DNA from: CAIUPE01 sp046092445
GTDB taxonomy: Bacteria; Pseudomonadota; Alphaproteobacteria; Rhizobiales; Beijerinckiaceae
Direction: 5' to 3'
DNA: 64,000 bases
Assembly (NCBI GenBank): GCA_046092445.1
Contig: JBJTDR010000101.1
Location: 1 to 64,000, forward strand
Position numbers and translations under genes: made by a program. Shown piece after piece: positions 1-9,548 of this stretch (positions are counted from its first letter, which is position 1; every line of letters starts with the position of its first letter). The notes beneath the pieces are model-generated. The model was not told the DNA's origin. It saw only the letters and a list, made by a program, of their open reading frames with translations, and made no database searches.

Positions 1-133
1 GCTGCGTGGTCTGGACCTGCGTGTGGCCGAGGAGCTTGCCGATCATCGGCAGCGTCATGCCGCCCGCCTTCCACAGCGCATCCTCGCCGATATTGGGATC
101 GGCGAAGAGCGCATCGATTCCTGAAGCAAAGGC
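1..133 (-). pseudogene. Mosaic remnant: phage-protein fragment joined to tyrosine integrase tail
   Basis: The minus-strand frame from 133 to the window edge is open and holds two unrelated pieces. From 133 to about 59 it reads AFASGIDALFADPNIGEDAL and resembles, from memory, the N-terminus of small phage head-tail joining proteins, but a TAA (134-136) sits directly before it and there is no start codon. From 58 to 1 it reads MTLPMIGKLLGHTQVQTTQ, the LLGHxxxxTT motif of the C-terminal catalytic part of tyrosine recombinases, running off the left edge. I infer a recombined relic of an integrated element. The phage assignment is weaker than the integrase one. Confidence 0.5.
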
Positions 134-248
134 TTACAGACACACGCGGTTCCGTTGAGGCGAGCCCCGCCAATGGTTTCACCAACGCCATTGCCGACGG
201 TCCGCCGGTCGCGCCGCGCCCGACCGCTGAACGCCTCGCCGCCTGTTA

Positions 249-656
249 TCAGTTTGTCTTCGGCGGCTCCTTGTTGAACTCGATACCGCATTTCTTCCTG
301 ATGCTCGTCTGTTCCACGGCATCCATTTCACCCTTCAACCGTCCCACTTCAGCGGCCGTTGTGCCGTCTCCCTTGATGAAGAACAGGCTCGGCCAGAACA
401 GAATGAGCCCCACACCCATGGCAACGGCATCACCGCTCGCTTTGTCCTTCTGAATGCCGCTGATTTGCGCCGCGCGCGCCGAAAGCCTGGATGCCTCCTC
501 GCGCAATTGCGTGCACGAATAACCGCCATACTGGATCGGTGAAACATAAGCGGCGGCAATGTTGTTTGGATCTGTCGCACACCCACCCAGTGACAGGCTC
601 GCAAATCCGAGCATGATCGAGGATGTTACCGAAATTGCTTTGTTTAATCGTCTCAT
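249..656 (-). CDS. Small putative lipoprotein of unknown function
   Basis: This encodes 135 residues. The start at 656 is chosen because AAGGTGGG stands just upstream and the protein then opens with a textbook lipoprotein signal: positive MRR, a hydrophobic stretch, and a lipobox LGGC with Cys26 as the lipidation site. The mature part has a helical middle (TQLREEASRLSARAAQISG), a short hydrophobic stretch (VGLILFWPSLFFIKGD) and a basic, lysine-rich end. It should be membrane anchored and face the periplasm. I do not recognise a function. It follows the WYL regulator on the same strand, about 100 bases downstream, so the two could share a transcript. Confidence 0.7.
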   Translation of the reverse strand: MRRLNKAISVTSSIMLGFASLSLGGCATDPNNIAAAYVSPIQYGGYSCTQLREEASRLSARAAQISGIQKDKASGDAVAMGVGLILFWPSLFFIKGDGTTAAEVGRLKGEMDAVEQTSIRKKCGIEFNKEPPKTN

Positions 657-757
657 TGTATTTCCCACCTTGAAAAGACCGCTCGCGCGGCACGGATCAA
701 GCCTAGGGAAAGGCTGCGACAAAAAGTGTCGTCCCCTTGAAGTCACGGGCGTAAATT

Positions 758-1756
758 TCAAGGCAGCGCCGGAAAATCCGAACGTCTGTAACCGTCGACC
801 ATCGCCCGCAAGGCTTCCGGCTTGATCACTTCCACCTGGTCACCCCATTGATAGAGATACCACGCCATTTCCACGACGCCTGCCGCTTTGAACCTCACGA
901 TCAGCGAACCATCCGGCATCACTTCTTCCGTTTGTTCGGGGTGGAACATCGTACCGCGCGCATTGTCCGCGGCCTCCGGTGCAAACCGCCACTCGACATC
1001 GCCATATTCCGTGTCACGCTGAAATAGTGCGAAACCCCGATTGGCAAAGGCCTGAAGGTCAAAGTCGTCAGGCCTGATAAAGAACCGGTCCGTTACAACC
1101 ACATCTGAAATTGAATCCATCCGGTACGTTTTGATCGCACCCGCTCGCGAACTTTCCGGATCATGGGCGACCAGATAACGCCGATACCCTGAAAGCAATC
1201 CGTACGGTGCAAGCCGCCGCACTTTTGCCGCGTTTTCAAAATGCGATTTGTAAACGACGTCCACCAGTTTGCAGGCTTTTATCGCCTCGCTGATTTTGGC
1301 GGCAATACTCTCGTTGATCCGCGGCCGCGGGCCGGGGCGGGCAACAAAGCTCTGCGCTTCGAGAATGGCATCGAAATCCGGTTCAATCCGGGCAATCTTG
1401 TGCCGCGGGATCATCGCCATGATTTTTTCACGGAGAGTCCCGAGCAGTTTTGCTTCCAGAGCCGATCCCGATCGCGACAAATGGCTGATTCCAAGATCCA
1501 GCGATGCCAATTCATCCGCAGAAACCGAAAGCAATTCCCGCAAATGCCCGCCAGGCATCCGCCACCGCTTCCTGCCGTTCTCATCCATCCAATGCTCGAC
1601 GTCGCTAAACCGGAGCTCGAGCGCCCGCACCATACGCTGCGCTGTCCGCAGAGAAATTTCATACCGCTGCACAATATCATCAAGCGTCACGCCCTGATGC
1701 CGCGATGATACCATCGTGGCGAGATCGAGAAGTTGCTCGGCCTTTGCAAAACTCAT
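758..1756 (-). CDS. WYL-domain transcriptional regulator (YafY/DeoR-like HTH)
   Basis: This is a 332-residue cytoplasmic regulator. Residues 1-65 form a winged helix-turn-helix with the sequence LDDIVQRYEISLRTAQRMVRA typical of YafY-like proteins. The middle carries the WYL core, including YKSHFENAAKVRRLAPYGL and the variant GYRRYLVAHD, followed by the C-terminal WCX extension ending near GDQVEVIKPEALRAMV. WYL domains are thought to sense ligands, often nucleic acids or nucleotides. Length and domain order are normal for the family. The target cannot be read from the sequence; the downstream lipoprotein gene is the only close neighbour in the same direction. Confidence 0.88.
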   Translation of the reverse strand: MSFAKAEQLLDLATMVSSRHQGVTLDDIVQRYEISLRTAQRMVRALELRFSDVEHWMDENGRKRWRMPGGHLRELLSVSADELASLDLGISHLSRSGSALEAKLLGTLREKIMAMIPRHKIARIEPDFDAILEAQSFVARPGPRPRINESIAAKISEAIKACKLVDVVYKSHFENAAKVRRLAPYGLLSGYRRYLVAHDPESSRAGAIKTYRMDSISDVVVTDRFFIRPDDFDLQAFANRGFALFQRDTEYGDVEWRFAPEAADNARGTMFHPEQTEEVMPDGSLIVRFKAAGVVEMAWYLYQWGDQVEVIKPEALRAMVDGYRRSDFPALP

Positions 1757-1900
1757 CTCTCATGTTCCCCGTCACACCGGCAAATTCCTGTTATGATACA
1801 CAGCTGACAAATTTTGTCATGGAAGGGATGAGGCCTGCTCTGCATTCGTCCGGCACTCATCGGGGAAACGACCCGCTCCGGTCCATACGCCTTCTCGAAG

Positions 1901-3019
1901 TCAATCTGCCGATGTTCCGGCTTGCACGATCCGGTAGAGACCGCCATAGGGTCGCGCATTGTCGGTCAGCGCATAGATCCATCCGTCCGGTGCCTGGGCA
2001 AGCGATCGGAAACGCGCAAATGCCTCGAACAGCCGCTCTTCTTTGACAATCTTTGCCTTGTCGAGCCTTAGCCGCGCAATATGTTCGCCCGCCAAAGCGC
2101 CCACCAACAAATCGCCGGTCCATGAAGGATAGCGGTTTCCGGTCACGAAGATCATGCCGGACGGAGCAATCGAAGGGTCCCAATAATGAACAGGCTGCTC
2201 AAGTCCGGAAGCCGACGTGCCTTCGCCGATCTTTGCACCCGAGTAATCGCGGCCATAAGTGATCTTCGGCCAGCCATAGTTCTTTCCGGCTTTCGGAAGG
2301 TTAAGTTCGTCACCGCCGCGCGCGCCATGTTCGACCGTCCAGAGCTCTTGTGTTTTCGGGTGCAGAGCGGCACCTTGAATATTGCGGTGACCAAGTGACC
2401 AGACCTCCGCTGCCCAGTCGGGCAGCATCGGATTGCCCGGCGCTGCCGTTCCCTGACGTGTGATCCGCAAGACTTTACCAATATGGCTCTTGGGATTCTG
2501 CGCTTCCTCGGACATCGTGCCGCGATCACCGGTCGTCACAAAAAGATGTCCGTAGCGGTCAAACACAAGCCGTGACCCGAAATGGCGCCCACCTCCTGCA
2601 GTCATGTTTTGCCGGAAGATAACTTGACCATTTTCGAGACGCGTCAGATCGACCGACACTCTGGCTTTAAAGACGGACGTGCCGATACCCTTATTGTACC
2701 GCTCGGAAAAAGAGAGGAAGATCTCGCGCGTTTTTGTAAAATCCGGCGCGATCGCAATATCGAGCAGTCCTCCCTGTCCCTCGCTATACATATCCGGCAA
2801 TCCGGCAATCGGAGAACTGATTTTTCCGGCGTCAATCGATATCGTGCGCAAGGTGCCGGAACGCTCGCTCACCAAGGCAAGATTATTGGCAAGGAATGCA
2901 AGCCCCCAGGGATGATCCAGCCCTTCTGCAACGGGTTGCAACGTCGGAGTTTGTGCAAAGACAGGATGCGGGAAAAGGCTGGCGGCACATGCTGATGCCA
3001 TAAACTGTCGTCTGTTCAT
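1901..3019 (-). CDS. PQQ-dependent sugar dehydrogenase (soluble glucose/sorbosone dehydrogenase family)
   Basis: The gene encodes 372 residues. The start at 3019 is supported by AGGAG nine bases upstream and by the signal peptide it produces: MNRRQFMASACAASLF, a Tat-like RRxF motif, with cleavage expected after VFA. Mature-protein landmarks of the beta-propeller GSDH family are LDHPWGLAFL, RHFGSRLVFDRYGHLFVTTG (substrate/PQQ side, including the conserved RHxGSR) and DELNLPKAGKNYGWP. The enzyme should act in the periplasm, oxidising an aldose with PQQ and passing electrons to the respiratory chain. No PQQ biosynthesis genes are in the window. The substrate is unknown. Confidence 0.85.
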   Translation of the reverse strand: MNRRQFMASACAASLFPHPVFAQTPTLQPVAEGLDHPWGLAFLANNLALVSERSGTLRTISIDAGKISSPIAGLPDMYSEGQGGLLDIAIAPDFTKTREIFLSFSERYNKGIGTSVFKARVSVDLTRLENGQVIFRQNMTAGGGRHFGSRLVFDRYGHLFVTTGDRGTMSEEAQNPKSHIGKVLRITRQGTAAPGNPMLPDWAAEVWSLGHRNIQGAALHPKTQELWTVEHGARGGDELNLPKAGKNYGWPKITYGRDYSGAKIGEGTSASGLEQPVHYWDPSIAPSGMIFVTGNRYPSWTGDLLVGALAGEHIARLRLDKAKIVKEERLFEAFARFRSLAQAPDGWIYALTDNARPYGGLYRIVQAGTSAD

Positions 3020-3182
3020 AACTACTCCTGTTTGCCCTATCATCCTGCGATATTCCGAAGCCGCTTCGAATGTCTTATGAAAGCAAAAGAACGCCCGAAT
3101 TGCGGCCAGATGTCGATACCGTATGAAGGAGGCTATCATCTTCTCTTTCGGTCTTCATGCGGCTCGCCGGGCTGAATGGCCG

Positions 3183-3925
3183 CTAGGTCGCAGATGCCCG
3201 GAGAATCACCGCCTGCTTCAGCTCGGCGATCGATGCGCTACCCGTACAAAAGGCAGCAATCCTCAATTCCGTCATCAATTTGCTGATCGCCGCGTTCAGG
3301 CTTTCAGCACCCTCGACCGCCGCGGGCAATAACTGCGCTGCAAACCCCGCGAGAGAAGCCCCCAACCTGATCGCCTGCGCGGCTTCAAGGCCCGTTCGCA
3401 AAACTCCCGAGGCGATAATCTGGATCCCGCACTGCAATTCGTCGATCATTTTGATCGACTGTGCCGTCGATATTCCCCAATCCCTGAACGTCTCCGCCAC
3501 CTCCCGCGTGAGGTCGCTCGGTGCCCGCGCGGCCTCAACCACGGCCCAGCTCGTCCCCCGCTCCCGGCCACATCAATGATCTTGACACCGACATTCCATA
3601 ATTGCTTCGCAATCCGTGCCGAAATCCCGAACCCGACATTTTTCACAATCACCGGCGTCGCAAGGCTGCGGGCGGCAATGTCGATCTGGTTCAGAACACC
3701 CGACCAGTCCTTGTCACCACCCGTCATCGAACTCACGAGAAACGGCGCCTGAAGCGTGTAGCCTAAAAATGGACATGTCAGATCGATTTTCTCAAAATCC
3801 AATTCTGGCAAAGCCACGTGCTCGAAAACAACCGTCTCGAGCCCGGTCGTGTTTCGGGATCGGACATCGCTTTTCAGAACGGCATTGATATGGTCATTCC
3901 TGCGGTGTCCGATCTCAGACATCAT
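3183..3925 (-). pseudogene. fni: Type 2 isopentenyl-diphosphate isomerase, internally deleted and frameshifted
   Basis: The N-terminal part (RRNDHI, HVALPE, SSMTGG) and the C-terminal part (DWGIST, IIASGVLRTGLEAA, LRIAAFCTGSASIAEL) are clearly FMN-dependent IDI-2, but two lesions are visible. After SSMTGG (about 3716) the chain jumps directly to DKDWSGVLNQ, the segment that normally follows the QPEGD motif, so roughly 100 residues with the FMN-binding and catalytic core are missing. At a run of five C (3555-3559) one base is absent: GSGG is followed by an off-frame tail, while the adjacent frame continues as TSWAVVEAAR as expected. The start overlaps the end of blh, so it was the last gene of the carotenoid operon. 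In the intact state it would interconvert IPP and DMAPP. Confidence 0.85.
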
Positions 3926-4808
3926 TCATGTCACCCCGGACGCGGCTGTCCCATTTCATCCGTTCTATGATCACCATATGTGGAACAGTCAGGGCCGCCA
4001 GTCCCAGAAAAACGATCTGAATAATCCGCTGGTCAATCGATTGATCTTTCAACAGGAACCAGCTGATCAAGACGGCAAAAAACACGCCCGCCATCGGCAG
4101 AACCACCATTTTCACATGATAGGCCGCGCTGAACTGCTTTGTTATCTGAACAGACTGAAAAATATGGCGCACACTGTGCATGAAACAGAAATAGAGCGTG
4201 AACGATACCAATGGTGGCACCAAAAGCGCCAGCATTGCCACTGCCAACATCTCGATCGCAACATAGATGTCGGATTTGATTTGATAGAGTGCCGCGCCAA
4301 CCAAAAGCACGAGCCACGGCACCGAGACTGATTTAATTGGATAGATGATGGTCTCGGCCACATCCGGTCCGCTCAGCAATCCGAACAGCCGAACCATCTC
4401 GTCTGAATAATAAACCGCAGAGACAAAAATAATCGCCCCGCCATAGAGCAGCCTCGAAACAAAAGGCACGTTCGGCGTGAGATCCGTCGAAAAATGAAAG
4501 ACCGAGATCACGAGAAAACCAACAAGAAACACCAAAGGCAAATAGAACGCGATAACCACAATGAGCGCGGCCAGGAGGCAGTATTGAACGAGAAACAACG
4601 CCCAATCCAGATACCCTTTTATGTTGAACGATTTCTCGGCCAAAACAGCATCCAGAGCGCCGTGCGGAACCCCCAAAAACAAAATCAGGATGGACGCAAC
4701 AATGATTTGGGTTTGGTCACTGATCGTCTGAACTTGCGACCAGCCCAACACAACGCAGAGCGTTAAAATGGCAAAAATCACGCCCTGAATTTTCAAGAGT
4801 CTCGTCAT
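3915..4808 (-). CDS. blh: Beta-carotene 15,15'-dioxygenase, Brp/Blh family (retinal synthesis)
   Basis: This is a 297-residue integral membrane enzyme that cleaves beta-carotene into two molecules of retinal, the rhodopsin chromophore. Family motifs with the iron-ligand histidines are present: LGVPHGALD (about residue 46), VFHFSTD (about 105), FCFMHSVRHIF (about 205) and TVPHMVIIERMK near the end. Hydrophobic segments fill most of the chain. The start at 4808 is chosen because it forms an ATGA overlap with the end of crtY; the longer upstream reading frame lies inside crtY. Its own end overlaps the start of the decayed isomerase gene. Confidence 0.93.
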   Translation of the reverse strand: MTRLLKIQGVIFAILTLCVVLGWSQVQTISDQTQIIVASILILFLGVPHGALDAVLAEKSFNIKGYLDWALFLVQYCLLAALIVVIAFYLPLVFLVGFLVISVFHFSTDLTPNVPFVSRLLYGGAIIFVSAVYYSDEMVRLFGLLSGPDVAETIIYPIKSVSVPWLVLLVGAALYQIKSDIYVAIEMLAVAMLALLVPPLVSFTLYFCFMHSVRHIFQSVQITKQFSAAYHVKMVVLPMAGVFFAVLISWFLLKDQSIDQRIIQIVFLGLAALTVPHMVIIERMKWDSRVRGDMNDV

Positions 4809-5962
4809 ATTCGGGCACCTTTGATCAGGTCTGTCACGCTTTTCCCAAGAATCCGCAAAAACGGGTAAGATGGCAATGCAAAAATAACCGCTAAACAATC
4901 GTCCAGTTTGCCGTGATCACTTAGAAACCGGATCACTTTATCGGGCCGGACATTTTTGAATATTCTACAGAACAGCTTCGCCCCGAGCTGCGGCGCACCG
5001 CGCATCACTTTCAAAAACAGATCATCCATCATCCGGATCGGCCAAGGGTCCGGCGCATGACCGATCGGGCCTGATCCCTTCCGGATGCTGATCGCACACG
5101 CCTCGGCCCATCGTTGAATTCTCTGGAAGGCATATCCCGTACTCGGGCGAAGGCTGCCCGCCATGATACCAACCTTGAAATGGGAGTCCGCCCCGATTTG
5201 GGTACGCACCGCGCCCATTGGCAAGGCCCCATATTCGGACCGGCGCACATCAAATCGGCGCCCCTTTGTGATCCGGCTGACGAGACGATTTTGCCGCTCC
5301 GCCAGATCATCAATCGTCAATATATCCGGGCCAAAAACAGTGGTTTCAAGCAAACCTTCGGTTTCGGAAAACGGCAAAATATAGGAAAACGCCACGCCAT
5401 CATCGTGCGTCGGCAGAAAGTTCATCAAGTCCGGGACAGCGGCCTCAAAGACCCCAGCCTCACAGATGATTTCCTGCCCGAAAAACGATTGCCATAAAAT
5501 GGGCCGCGTGTCCTCCGGCGCATCCGGCCTCGTATCAATCACCACCGAACCTGAAAATGAACCGCGATCCGTCTCGATCACCCAGCCATCTTGCGATGTT
5601 TTGACGATATTCTTGATTGCATGTCCGAGATGCAGTTCAATCTTGGGTGATCGCTTGATCGCGGTAAGCGCAAATTCATAGAAATCACCGGACCGGATCA
5701 TCTGATACGGAGTTGCCGCGCAGTCCACAATTGTTTCCGACTGACCGTCAGCGATCCTGAATGCCCTCCATTCGCACGCCGCCAACTGCGAAAAATGCGC
5801 ATCATCGAGTTTCCAGAAGCACCATGTGCGGTCGTTCCGGTAAACGTCGCGTTTTTCGATCATGATCAACTTATCGTAAGGCATCGGACCATCGGCCAGC
5901 CTCATGGCCAAACTCAGACCTGCACAACCGCCCCCCAAAATGAGTAAAACGTTCGGTGTCAT
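4805..5962 (-). CDS. crtY: Lycopene beta-cyclase
   Basis: The gene encodes 385 residues and converts lycopene to beta-carotene by closing both beta-ionone rings. The N-terminus has the dinucleotide-binding motif LLILGGGCAGLSLAMRLA, followed by the CrtY signature NDRTWCFW and, farther on, FSYILPFSETEGLLETT and GALPMGAV. The C-terminal part contains MRGAPQLGAKLFCRIF, usual for bacterial CrtY. Length is normal. It overlaps crtB upstream and blh downstream by four bases (ATGA) at each end, which indicates translational coupling within one transcript. Confidence 0.94.
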   Translation of the reverse strand: MTPNVLLILGGGCAGLSLAMRLADGPMPYDKLIMIEKRDVYRNDRTWCFWKLDDAHFSQLAACEWRAFRIADGQSETIVDCAATPYQMIRSGDFYEFALTAIKRSPKIELHLGHAIKNIVKTSQDGWVIETDRGSFSGSVVIDTRPDAPEDTRPILWQSFFGQEIICEAGVFEAAVPDLMNFLPTHDDGVAFSYILPFSETEGLLETTVFGPDILTIDDLAERQNRLVSRITKGRRFDVRRSEYGALPMGAVRTQIGADSHFKVGIMAGSLRPSTGYAFQRIQRWAEACAISIRKGSGPIGHAPDPWPIRMMDDLFLKVMRGAPQLGAKLFCRIFKNVRPDKVIRFLSDHGKLDDCLAVIFALPSYPFLRILGKSVTDLIKGARI

Positions 5963-6894
5963 ACAGCCTCTGAATCCGTAAAGGGAAGATCCGTCAAATG
6001 CGCGTGAAGTCGCGCATCATGAACGCTCCGATATCGCCAGAAAGCAAACCGGAACGGCAAGGAAAGCAGAATAAGGAGGGACACAATCGCCTTCGTCCGC
6101 AACGGAACCATCGTGCGCTGTGACCACACATCGAAACGGTTTCTGGCGATTTTCAATCCAATCTCGCGATAAACCCGGCCTGCAATGAAGATCGCCGTTC
6201 GTGCGCCGAGCGGCAGAAATGGTAGACCCGCATTGCCACTCCGATAATACCTGTCTGCAAGAAGAAGCAAGTGTTCAACCGATCGAGCAAGCTTGCCCTT
6301 GACCTCATCGGTTGGGTCCATCAGCAATGCCGGCTCAACGGCCCCGATCGAGTCCGCCGGAACATACCGGCGATCCATCGTGGCATCTTCCCTGACATCA
6401 CGCGCAATATTGGTCAGTTGCATCGCAATGCCGAGATCAATCGCATGAAACAGTGCGGTCGGGCTCTTCACATCCAAAGCCGCGCTCATCATCAACCCGA
6501 CCGTGCCAGCAACCCTGTAACAATAGCGCAGCAAATGCGCCTGGCTATCAATACGAACCCGGTCCAGATCGCTCAAAACACCCGCGATGAGTTCCAACGG
6601 GATCACGAGGTCGATCCGGCATTCATGAAAGAGCGCCAGCGCATCAAGAACACGCGGATCATCTGATGTGTTGGCCTTCAAATCCCGGAAAATCCTCGCC
6701 AATTCAGCGCGCGCCCCGGCAATAGTCGGCGAATCGTCGGCGACATCGTCAATATATCGGCAAAAGCCATAGAGCCGTGTAGCACGCACCGCATATTTTC
6801 TGATCAGGAAAAACCGCGCCCAATAAAAACTCTTGCCCTTCGCCTGAAGCAATTGGTCGGATCGCTCATACTCATCTTCACGAGAACCCGTCAT
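5959..6894 (-). CDS. crtB: Phytoene synthase
   Basis: This 311-residue enzyme condenses two geranylgeranyl diphosphates into phytoene. Both aspartate-rich motifs that bind the diphosphate-magnesium are visible: YIDDVADD (about residue 46) and NIARDVREDATMDRRYVP (about 160). The leading KGKSFYWARFFL matches the squalene/phytoene synthase family. It is separated from the end of crtI by 137 bases with no convincing gene in them, the only real gap inside the operon, and has no strong ribosome-binding site. Its 3' end overlaps crtY by four bases. Confidence 0.94.
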   Translation of the reverse strand: MTGSREDEYERSDQLLQAKGKSFYWARFFLIRKYAVRATRLYGFCRYIDDVADDSPTIAGARAELARIFRDLKANTSDDPRVLDALALFHECRIDLVIPLELIAGVLSDLDRVRIDSQAHLLRYCYRVAGTVGLMMSAALDVKSPTALFHAIDLGIAMQLTNIARDVREDATMDRRYVPADSIGAVEPALLMDPTDEVKGKLARSVEHLLLLADRYYRSGNAGLPFLPLGARTAIFIAGRVYREIGLKIARNRFDVWSQRTMVPLRTKAIVSLLILLSLPFRFAFWRYRSVHDARLHAHLTDLPFTDSEAV

Positions 6895-7031
6895 GATTGT
6901 CCAAGCGCTAAAGCGTTTTCAAGTTCCGGAAACAAGTTCCTGTCAAAGTGCCGGACAAAGGGCGAAGGAGCGTTAAGAGCACATCGAAGCCGCCTCGAAC
7001 ACCATCTGCGATCCAACCGCCTCATCCCCTG

Positions 7032-8501
7032 TTAATTACATCGCTCCACCAGAGCGTCCACGACTTTCGCAGATGAGAGAACGCCCGGCAGCCCCGCCCC
7101 CGGATGCGTTCCTGCACCTACCAGATAAAGATTTTTCACACCCTCCGCTTTGTTATGGAAGCGGAACCAGGCCGACTGGCGGAACAAGGGCGCAATCGAA
7201 AAACCCGCCCCGAACATGCTGCGATAATCATCTTTGAAGTCCGCAGGTGTCATGAAAAAGTTGGACACAATGGTCTGTTCGAGCCCCGGCAAAACGGTTC
7301 TGCCGAGCGTCGCGATAATCTGGTTTTGCAGCTTCTCGCCCTCTTGCTGCCAGTCAATGTCAGCCTTCAAATTCGGCACGGGGCACAGCACATAAAAGGA
7401 ATCACAGCCTGGTGGCGCAAAACTCGCGTCCGTCGCGGTCGGGCGATGGAGATAGAGCGAAACATCCTCGTTCAATACTTTTCGATGGAAAATATCCGTC
7501 AGCAACTCCTGATAACTATCCCCCATAATGATCGTATGGTGCGCGACCTCGTCATAGGTTCGCTTCGTGCCGAAATATAAAACAAACAAACCCATCGAAT
7601 AATGGGCTTGAGCCAATTTGGCCCGTGTCATGACGGGAAGTTTCACGTCCGGCAACATCGCTGTGAAGAGATAGGGCGCATCGGCATTGGAGACAATCAT
7701 ATCCGCTTTGATATAATTTCCATCTTCAAGATGGACACCGACCGCCGCGCCGTTCTCGATATGCAGAGACGAGACAGTCTGCCCCGTCATCAAGCGAACC
7801 CCGTGCCGCTCCATCAAGCCAACCAGAGCGTCAACAATGGCACCCGTCCCGCCTTTGGCAAAGAACACGCCGAACGAGTATTCGAGAAAATGGATCAGAC
7901 TGTAAATACTTGTCGTATCGAACGGATTCCCGCCAACCAGAAGAGGCTGGATGGAAAAGGCCCGTCTCAACTTGTCATGCTTGAGATGGGCGGAAACAAA
8001 TTGCCAGACAGTCCGATAGGCTTTGAGCCTGAGCAAAGTCGGCACCTGTTTCAGCATCAGAAGAAAACTGTCAAACGGCCGCGCGGAGAGCCTGGTAAAC
8101 CCGATGTCAAACAGTCGCTTCGAATGCGCTAAGAGCCGCTTATACCCCGCGACATCATCCGGTGCGATCCGCCGGATTTCAGACACCGTATCCTCCGGAT
8201 TCCCGCCATAATCAAAATGCTCACCATCCGAAAAAACAAAACGATACCATGGCTTTAACGCAATGAGCTTGATATGGTCGCTCATCTTCTCGCCGAACAA
8301 TTCGAACAATTCTTCAATCAGAAAAGGCGCCGTTATGACGGTCGGTCCGGCGTCGTGGCGAAATCCGTCTTTCTCGAAAACCTGCGCCCGGCCGCCGGGA
8401 CGGTCACACCGGTCAATGAGTGTGACCGAACATCCCTTCGCACGCATACGCAGGGCTGATGCCAATCCGCCAAATCCTGCGCCGATGACAACAACGTGCA
8501 C
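7032..8501 (-). CDS. crtI: Phytoene desaturase
   Basis: This 489-residue FAD enzyme converts phytoene to lycopene. The N-terminal Rossmann motif VVVIGAGFGGLASALRMRAK is followed by DRPGGRAQVFEKDGFRHDAG, diagnostic of CrtI. The C-terminus carries NLYLVGAGTHPGAGLPGVL, the bacterial-type carotenoid desaturase signature. It begins 15 bases after crtE ends. Neither a ketolase nor a hydroxylase gene is found nearby, so the pathway is read as stopping at beta-carotene and then retinal. Confidence 0.94.
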   Translation of the reverse strand: MHVVVIGAGFGGLASALRMRAKGCSVTLIDRCDRPGGRAQVFEKDGFRHDAGPTVITAPFLIEELFELFGEKMSDHIKLIALKPWYRFVFSDGEHFDYGGNPEDTVSEIRRIAPDDVAGYKRLLAHSKRLFDIGFTRLSARPFDSFLLMLKQVPTLLRLKAYRTVWQFVSAHLKHDKLRRAFSIQPLLVGGNPFDTTSIYSLIHFLEYSFGVFFAKGGTGAIVDALVGLMERHGVRLMTGQTVSSLHIENGAAVGVHLEDGNYIKADMIVSNADAPYLFTAMLPDVKLPVMTRAKLAQAHYSMGLFVLYFGTKRTYDEVAHHTIIMGDSYQELLTDIFHRKVLNEDVSLYLHRPTATDASFAPPGCDSFYVLCPVPNLKADIDWQQEGEKLQNQIIATLGRTVLPGLEQTIVSNFFMTPADFKDDYRSMFGAGFSIAPLFRQSAWFRFHNKAEGVKNLYLVGAGTHPGAGLPGVLSSAKVVDALVERCN

Positions 8502-8516
8502 ACCATTCTCCGGTTG

Positions 8517-9437
8517 TCAGACTTGATCTGCCAGATGCCGAGCGAGTTCCGCGAATTGGCGCCCCAGATTCCTGGGCAACATGCCGGCGCTCGTCGCGGC
8601 CTCTTGAAATTTCTGGCGCGCGAGGTACCGGGCCGCCATGACCGGATCGCCACTCCGATGCTTCTGTTCCAGCACGAGGATCGCATTGAGCGATCGCTGT
8701 TTGAGGTCGCTCGCGGCGTCTTCTTTCAAATCGTTGAGGTCATCCAGAATTTGATATCCGATCGAGAACGGTTCGACGACAGATGCCGTTTTGGGCAGCC
8801 ACTCCGACATTTGGGCCGAGATCAGACATAGTTCCAGCGGCAACCCGATCAGTGCCCCGGATTTCGCGACGACAATCTGCTCGTAAAGTCCGATATCATT
8901 GAACAATATGTCCTTCAGAGCGAGGTCTGCGCTCTGCCCCTGAATCACATGGGCGACACGCTCGTGAATTTTCCGGATCAGCTTGCCAATCAATTCCGGT
9001 CGATCGACGTTCGCGAGCGACACATAGGCTGCTGACAGGTAAAGATCACCGGCACAAATTGCAACGCTTTCCCCGTATAAAGCCCAGACGGTTTTCTTGC
9101 CGCGGCGATACATGTCGCGATCCTGGATATCGTCATGAATGAGCGACGCGTTATGGATCAGTTCGCACGCGGCACCAAGGCAGACGATCGTCGCGGTTGA
9201 CAGGCCGAGAGCGAGCCCCGCGTGAATGCACAGCTTGACCCGCATCCGTTGTCCGCCTGTTTGCAGGTGATATGCCGCAGCCTCTGCGACCTTCGATGGT
9301 CCGGTTTCAAGGGAGGAACGCCGCGTCGATGCCCTTTCGGGGGCTACCAGCTCCGACATCTGCTGTTCGACCATCGACAACAGGGTGTCGGGCGACTCCT
9401 GTCGGCTGTCATCTGGCGAACGCGATATGTTTCTCAT
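8517..9437 (-). CDS. crtE: Geranylgeranyl diphosphate synthase
   Basis: This is a 306-residue trans-isoprenyl diphosphate synthase that supplies C20 diphosphate to crtB. The first aspartate-rich motif is LIHDDIQDRD with the following RRGKKT, and the second is GYQILDDLNDLKED. It is the first gene of the crt operon. The upstream spacer (9438-9606) contains the terminator of the rhodopsin gene, so crtE needs its own promoter there; I could not pick a convincing one. The first methionine is used, but an internal start is possible because the first 30 residues are poorly conserved in the family. Confidence 0.92.
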   Translation of the reverse strand: MRNISRSPDDSRQESPDTLLSMVEQQMSELVAPERASTRRSSLETGPSKVAEAAAYHLQTGGQRMRVKLCIHAGLALGLSTATIVCLGAACELIHNASLIHDDIQDRDMYRRGKKTVWALYGESVAICAGDLYLSAAYVSLANVDRPELIGKLIRKIHERVAHVIQGQSADLALKDILFNDIGLYEQIVVAKSGALIGLPLELCLISAQMSEWLPKTASVVEPFSIGYQILDDLNDLKEDAASDLKQRSLNAILVLEQKHRSGDPVMAARYLARQKFQEAATSAGMLPRNLGRQFAELARHLADQV

Positions 9438-9548
9438 GTCACTCGTCGGCTCAAGATCATTGATAACATTATCCAGTCAAGGCTTCTAACGAAAGCGACT
9501 CCACCTCGGTCTATCACGCGCCAATTGGGTCAAAAAATCCGCAAAAAA

